DNA from: a bacterium
GTDB taxonomy: Bacteria; Patescibacteria; Microgenomatia; Levybacterales; UBA12049
NCBI GenBank assembly: GCA_021825955.1
Contig: JAKAEH010000018.1
Span: forward strand, 1 to 8,864
Reading direction: 5' to 3'
DNA: 8,864 bases
Part shown: positions 5,937 through 8,864 of the stretch, piece after piece
How positions within the stretch are numbered: position 1 is the stretch's first letter
Layout of the letters: each line of letters begins with the position of its first letter
Notes under the pieces: model-generated
What the model was told of the DNA's origin: nothing
The model's input: the letters and a program-made list of their open reading frames with translations, nothing else
Databases searched by the model: none
Position numbers and translations under genes: made by a program

Positions 5937-6749
5937 ATGGATTCTAAAGCTCAATTAGAAAATATTATTGAAGTTAAAGAACTTGTTAAAAAATTTAAAG
6001 ATTTCACCGCTGTTTCCTCGATATCGTTTTCCGTTAAAAGAGGGGAAATATTTGCTTTTTTAGGGCCAAACGGAGCGGGTAAATCTACTACGATTAAAAT
6101 GCTTACCACTCTTCTCACGCCGACAACCGGAAAAATTTCCGTAAATGGATTTGATCCAACTTACCAGAAGGATGATATAAGAAAGTCATTTGGTATTGTT
6201 TTTCAGGACGCGAGTCTTGATGACGAGTTAACGGGGTACGAGAATATGGAATTTCATGGAGTTTTGTATAAAGTTGATAAAAAAACCAGAAAAAAAAGAA
6301 TAGAGGAACTTTTAAATTACGTTGAACTTTGGGATAAAAGAAACCTTCTTATAAAAACATATTCCGGAGGAATGAAAAGAAGACTAGAGCTTGCTCGTGG
6401 CCTTTTGCATCATCCCAAGATTTTATTCCTAGATGAACCTACTTTGGGACTTGATCCGCAGACAAGAAATCATATATGGGACTATGTTAGGAAATTAAAC
6501 AGAGAAGAAAGCATAACGGTTTTTTTTACGACGCACTATATAGAGGAAGCAGATAAATATGCGCAGACTATCGCGATAATGGATCATGGAAAAATTGTTA
6601 GAATAGATACTCCGGATACATTAAAGAAACAAACAAAAACCAAAGATTTAGAAAGTGCGTTTTTAGCATTAACCGGTAATAAGATAAGAGACGAAGAAGC
6701 TAGTGGAGTCGATGCCTTAAGAGCGCATAGAAAAATGTGGAGGAGATGA
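5937..6749 (+). CDS. ABC-2 type exporter ATP-binding subunit (DrrA-like)
   Basis: The 270-residue ATPase has all the expected motifs: Walker A GPNGAGKST (43-51), Q-loop Q90 in FQDASLDDELT, signature YSGGMKRR (142-149), Walker B ILFLDE (162-167), D-loop GLD (171-173) and switch histidine H200. The C-terminal extension beyond residue 230, ending LESAFLALTGNKIRDEE and a basic RAHRKMWRR tail, is the type seen in DrrA/daunorubicin-resistance ATPases. It should power the permease encoded one base later, forming a dimeric exporter at the cytoplasmic membrane. DrrAB-type systems export drugs, lipids or glycans; the substrate is not readable here. The two-component system immediately downstream could control it, as often happens for envelope-stress exporters, but no shared operon is shown. 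Confidence 0.93.
   Translation: MDSKAQLENIIEVKELVKKFKDFTAVSSISFSVKRGEIFAFLGPNGAGKSTTIKMLTTLLTPTTGKISVNGFDPTYQKDDIRKSFGIVFQDASLDDELTGYENMEFHGVLYKVDKKTRKKRIEELLNYVELWDKRNLLIKTYSGGMKRRLELARGLLHHPKILFLDEPTLGLDPQTRNHIWDYVRKLNREESITVFFTTHYIEEADKYAQTIAIMDHGKIVRIDTPDTLKKQTKTKDLESAFLALTGNKIRDEEASGVDALRAHRKMWRR
6739..6743 (+). promoter_or_regulatory. Shine-Dalgarno of the ABC permease gene
   Basis: GGAGG lies inside the last codons of the ATPase gene, 7 bases before the ATG at 6751. It is the internal-cistron type of start, unlike the leaderless first gene of this operon, and supports translation of the permease from the shared mRNA. Confidence 0.85.
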
Positions 6750-6750
6750 G

Positions 6751-7497
6751 ATGAATGCAATATATATTCTCTGGCTTAGAGAATTAAAAAGATATTTCAG
6801 ATCGCGTGCCAGGCTTATCGGTTCACTTGGTCAACCGTTATTGTTTTTAGTAGCTTTGGGTTTTGGTTTAGGCCCAGTTTTTCAAAGAGCAGGACAAGGT
6901 AATTACTTTGAGTTTTTGGGGCCGGGTGTTGTCGCGATGGGAATAATTTTTACGGGAATTTTTGCTGGAATTCAGGTCATTTGGGATAGGCAATTTGGTT
7001 TTCTAAAGGAAACATTGGTGGCACCTGTTTCAAGATTCGAGATAGTTTTAGGTAAGGCTTTGGGGGGTGCGACTGTTGCTTTTATTCAAGGAGTAATTGT
7101 TTTAATCCTGACTTTAATCATAGGGGTCAGGATACATTCCTGGATACTTTTCCCCGTTGCTCTTTTTGCTATGTTTTTAATCGCGTTGTTTTTTACCGCA
7201 TTGGGAATTGCAATCGCTTCTATTTTTGAAGATATGCAGGGGTTTCAGTTGGTATTAAATTTTGTAGTACAACCCACATTCTTTCTTTCCGGCGCCCTTT
7301 TTCCACTAAATGGAGTTCCTAAATTTTTACAGGTTATTGCAGCTTTTGATCCGTTATCTTACGGAGTGGATGCTATTAGGGGTGGTTTGGTAAACAAAAC
7401 CCATTATGGGTTGGGACCTGACCTGGTTTTACTTTCTTTTTTGTCACTTACAATACTTGCAATTGGTAGCTATCTTTTCTCCAAAATCCAGTTATGA
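6751..7497 (+). CDS. ABC-2 type transporter permease (DrrB-like)
   Basis: The 248-residue protein has the ABC-2 membrane layout with six hydrophobic helices, at roughly residues 22-41, 56-78, 104-126, 131-157, 164-186 and 222-243. Family marks are the N-terminal amphipathic stretch LWLRELKRYFRSRAR, the cytoplasmic loop FLKETLVAPVSRFEIVLGK (84-102), the FFLSGALFPL segment (177-186) and DPLSYGVDAIRG (200-211). It pairs with the ATPase encoded one base upstream, and two copies of each subunit would make the exporter. Length is normal for the family. The end of the gene includes the first of three CAG half-sites proposed to control the next operon. Confidence 0.92.
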   Translation: MNAIYILWLRELKRYFRSRARLIGSLGQPLLFLVALGFGLGPVFQRAGQGNYFEFLGPGVVAMGIIFTGIFAGIQVIWDRQFGFLKETLVAPVSRFEIVLGKALGGATVAFIQGVIVLILTLIIGVRIHSWILFPVALFAMFLIALFFTALGIAIASIFEDMQGFQLVLNFVVQPTFFLSGALFPLNGVPKFLQVIAAFDPLSYGVDAIRGGLVNKTHYGLGPDLVLLSFLSLTILAIGSYLFSKIQL

Positions 7498-7522
7498 TTT
7501 AGTATTTTCAGCGAAAATTCAG
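7485..7522 (+). promoter_or_regulatory. Candidate response-regulator binding sites (tandem CAG half-sites)
   Basis: Three similar heptamers stand on the same strand: AATCCAG (7485-7491), TTTTCAG (7505-7511) and AATTCAG (7516-7522). Their CAG cores are 20 and 11 bases apart, close to two turns and one turn of the helix. The outer two belong to a longer repeat, AAAATYCAGTTA, at 7483-7494 and 7514-7525, identical at 11 of 12 positions. OmpR/PhoB-family regulators bind direct half-sites about 11 bases apart just upstream of the -10, which is the arrangement here. The identification is an inference from spacing. Confidence 0.4.
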
Positions 7523-7533
7523 TTAAATAGTAG

Positions 7534-7539
7534 TATAAT
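7534..7539 (+). promoter_or_regulatory. -10 box (TATAAT) of the two-component operon
   Basis: A perfect TATAAT ends 6 bases before the ATG at 7546. The -35 position (about 7511-7516, GCGAAA) does not resemble TTGACA, suggesting that the promoter needs an activator. No Shine-Dalgarno is present, so the mRNA should be leaderless. Confidence 0.7.
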
Positions 7540-7545
7540 TGCCGC

Positions 7546-8223
7546 ATGAAAATCCTCGTAGTTGAAGATGAACATAAGATTGCCAATCTTATCAAGCAAG
7601 GACTTGAGCAGGAGCACCATGTGACGGATGTTTCTTACGATGGAATAAACGGATATGATCTGGCTGTTTCCGAATCTTATGATGTAATAATTTTGGATAG
7701 ACTTTTACCAGGAATGGACGGATTAAATATCTGCAAAAAATTAAGAGAGCAGGAAAACCATACCCCCATTTTAATACTGACCGCAAAGAAGCAAGTTGAA
7801 GATAAAGTAGAAGGGTTAAACAGCGGAGCAGATGATTATCTTACAAAACCCTTTGCATTTGAAGAGCTTTTGGCCCGAATAAAAGCTTTAAGCAGGAGGC
7901 CAAAAAAAACTTTGGAAAACTTATTAAAAGTCGGAAATTTGACGTTAGATGTAAATTCTTATGAGGTAAAAAGAGGAGGAAAAAAAATTAATCTTTCTTC
8001 AAAGGAGTTTGCTCTTTTGGAGTATCTCATGAAGCATGAAAATAAAACATTAAAAAAAGATCAGATAATAAGTCATGTTTGGAATTACGATACGGATATT
8101 CTTCCTAATACAGTTGAGGTTTTTATCGGATATTTAAGAAACAAAATCGACAGGCCTTTTAAGAATGAAAAATCTCTATTACATACGATAAGAGGTTTTG
8201 GATATAAAATAGGAGAAGAATAA
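7546..8223 (+). CDS. OmpR/PhoB-family response regulator
   Basis: The 225-residue protein has an N-terminal receiver domain (1-118) with the acidic pair E7-D8, phospho-acceptor D51 in VIILDRLLPGMDG, the switch T79 and the conserved K101 in TKPF. A C-terminal winged-helix DNA-binding domain (about 126-223) shows the usual INLSSKEFALLEYLM start, recognition-helix region near TVEVFIGYLRNKID, and closing TIRGFGYKI wing. All phosphorylation residues are intact. It is encoded directly before its partner kinase, with no bases between the stop and the kinase ATG. It presumably controls its own operon through the direct repeats upstream and may control the adjacent exporter. The signal and full regulon are unknown. 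Confidence 0.96.
   Translation: MKILVVEDEHKIANLIKQGLEQEHHVTDVSYDGINGYDLAVSESYDVIILDRLLPGMDGLNICKKLREQENHTPILILTAKKQVEDKVEGLNSGADDYLTKPFAFEELLARIKALSRRPKKTLENLLKVGNLTLDVNSYEVKRGGKKINLSSKEFALLEYLMKHENKTLKKDQIISHVWNYDTDILPNTVEVFIGYLRNKIDRPFKNEKSLLHTIRGFGYKIGEE
8211..8216 (+). promoter_or_regulatory. Shine-Dalgarno of the sensor kinase gene
   Basis: AGGAGA lies in the last codons of the regulator gene, 7 bases before the ATG at 8224. The stop and the next start are adjacent (TAAATG), so this site sets the kinase start and supports coupled translation. Confidence 0.8.
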
Positions 8224-8864
8224 ATGTTTGAAAGAGCGCGCATAAAATTAACTCTTTGGTATCTCTTGGTAATAATGATAGTTAGTGTTTTCTTTAGCAC
8301 GTTTATTTACCTTGGGGCATCAAGAGAAATTTACAGAGTCGTAAGTATTGAGCAGTTAAGAGCTGCGCATCCTGAGCTTGGAGAAAGATATATTCAAAGA
8401 CCTGTTTGGGATATAGAGAAATTGCCGGTGCCAAAAGCCCCATTGGCTCCCCGATTAATTCAAGACACAAGAGTGCGAGTTGCCGAAGGATTGGTGCTAA
8501 TTAATTTAATAATACTGTTTTTTTCAACTCTTGCGGGATATTTTTTAGCAGGAAGAACACTGCGTCCAATAAAAGAAATGGTTGATGATCAAAATAGATT
8601 TATTACAGATGCATCCCACGAGTTGAATACTCCTTTGACTTCTCTTAAAACATCAATAGAAGTTAATTTAAGGGATAAAAATTTTAATCTGGAAAAAGCA
8701 AAAAAAGTTCTAAAAGGAAATCTGGAAGACATTGATAGCTTACAGTCTTTGTCCGATAAGCTGATAAAACTTACCCAGTATCAAAATTCCAATGGTAGCC
8801 TAAAGTTTGAAGAGCTAAATATAACAAGTGTAATTGATGCTGCGTTTGAAAGAGTAAAATCCAT
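8224..8864 (+). CDS. Sensor histidine kinase, 3'-truncated
   Basis: The frame runs off the window end after 213 residues. The N-terminus has a membrane helix (about 9-31), a short external region (about 32-88, with a Pro-rich stretch VPKAPLAPR), and a second helix (about 89-111). The linker then carries TLRPIKEM, a reduced HAMP-like element, and leads straight into the dimerisation/phospho-acceptor domain FITDASHELNTPLTSLKT, where H132 is the expected autophosphorylation site. The H-box reads HELNTP where HELRTP is most usual; the catalytic HE and the proline are kept. The later ISSL-like helix and LIKLTQ segment match HisKA. The ATP-binding domain (N, G1 and G2 boxes) lies beyond the window, so completeness cannot be judged. 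The partner is the regulator encoded immediately upstream. A sensor domain of about 55 residues is small and suggests sensing in or near the membrane. Confidence 0.93.
   Translation, partial: MFERARIKLTLWYLLVIMIVSVFFSTFIYLGASREIYRVVSIEQLRAAHPELGERYIQRPVWDIEKLPVPKAPLAPRLIQDTRVRVAEGLVLINLIILFFSTLAGYFLAGRTLRPIKEMVDDQNRFITDASHELNTPLTSLKTSIEVNLRDKNFNLEKAKKVLKGNLEDIDSLQSLSDKLIKLTQYQNSNGSLKFEELNITSVIDAAFERVKS

Noticed and set aside
1..8864. Search for mobile elements, CRISPR arrays, tRNA/rRNA genes or a novel defence system
   Set aside because: No transposase, integrase, nuclease-helicase cluster, regularly spaced repeats or tRNA-like folds were seen; the genes have ordinary chromosomal roles.

Overview
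The window is AT-rich bacterial DNA, densely coded, with every recognisable gene on the + strand. It holds 13 protein genes; the first is cut at its 5' end and the last at its 3' end. I see no RNA genes, insertion sequences, CRISPR arrays or long repeats, and no gene-free stretch over 300 bases (the longest is about 120 bases, before the ArsR gene). TGA is used as an ordinary stop (genes ending at 357, 5920, 6749 and 7497) and no gene reads through an in-frame TGA, so the code is standard, not the TGA=Gly code of Gracilibacteria. The low GC, tight spacing and an orphan GT-C membrane glycosyltransferase carrying NDVARD and GLFHGPLW motifs suggest a Patescibacteria/CPR genome, perhaps Microgenomates. 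That placement is an inference, not a demonstration.

Layout. 1-357: DUF1801 protein with a Cys/His-rich tail. 370-642: small unknown protein. 766-1546: two-gene operon of a cysteine-free ArsR-type repressor and an AHSA1/SRPBCC protein. 1599-3152: multi-pass GT-C type glycosyltransferase. 3199-4209: membrane-anchored phospholipase D family protein. 4248-5418: short one-helix membrane protein overlapping a membrane-anchored polysaccharide deacetylase. 5453-5920: Nudix hydrolase. 5937-7497: DrrAB-type ABC exporter. 7546-8864: OmpR-family response regulator and sensor histidine kinase. Most of 1599-5418 and 5937-8864 serves the cell surface: glycan or lipid transfer and trimming, export, and envelope sensing.

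The most striking signal is how the genes start. Each of the eight genes that begins a transcription unit (370, 766, 1599, 3199, 4248, 5453, 5937, 7546) has a -10-like hexamer ending 6 bases (six genes) or 7 bases (two genes) before its start codon, and none has a Shine-Dalgarno sequence. A -10 box there places the transcription start on or next to the first base of the start codon, so the mRNAs should be leaderless. Three of the four downstream cistrons (1076, 6751, 8224) instead have clear Shine-Dalgarno sequences, one of them a complete AGGAGGTGA. The organism therefore seems to use two initiation modes, chosen by position in the operon. The rule also fixes starts: it favours 4248 over an in-frame ATG at 4236, and supports a leaderless GTG at 1599.

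A second regulatory signal lies before the two-component operon. Three CAG-centred half-sites spaced 20 and 11 bases apart sit upstream of a TATAAT box that lacks a recognisable -35, which would fit activation by the response regulator itself.
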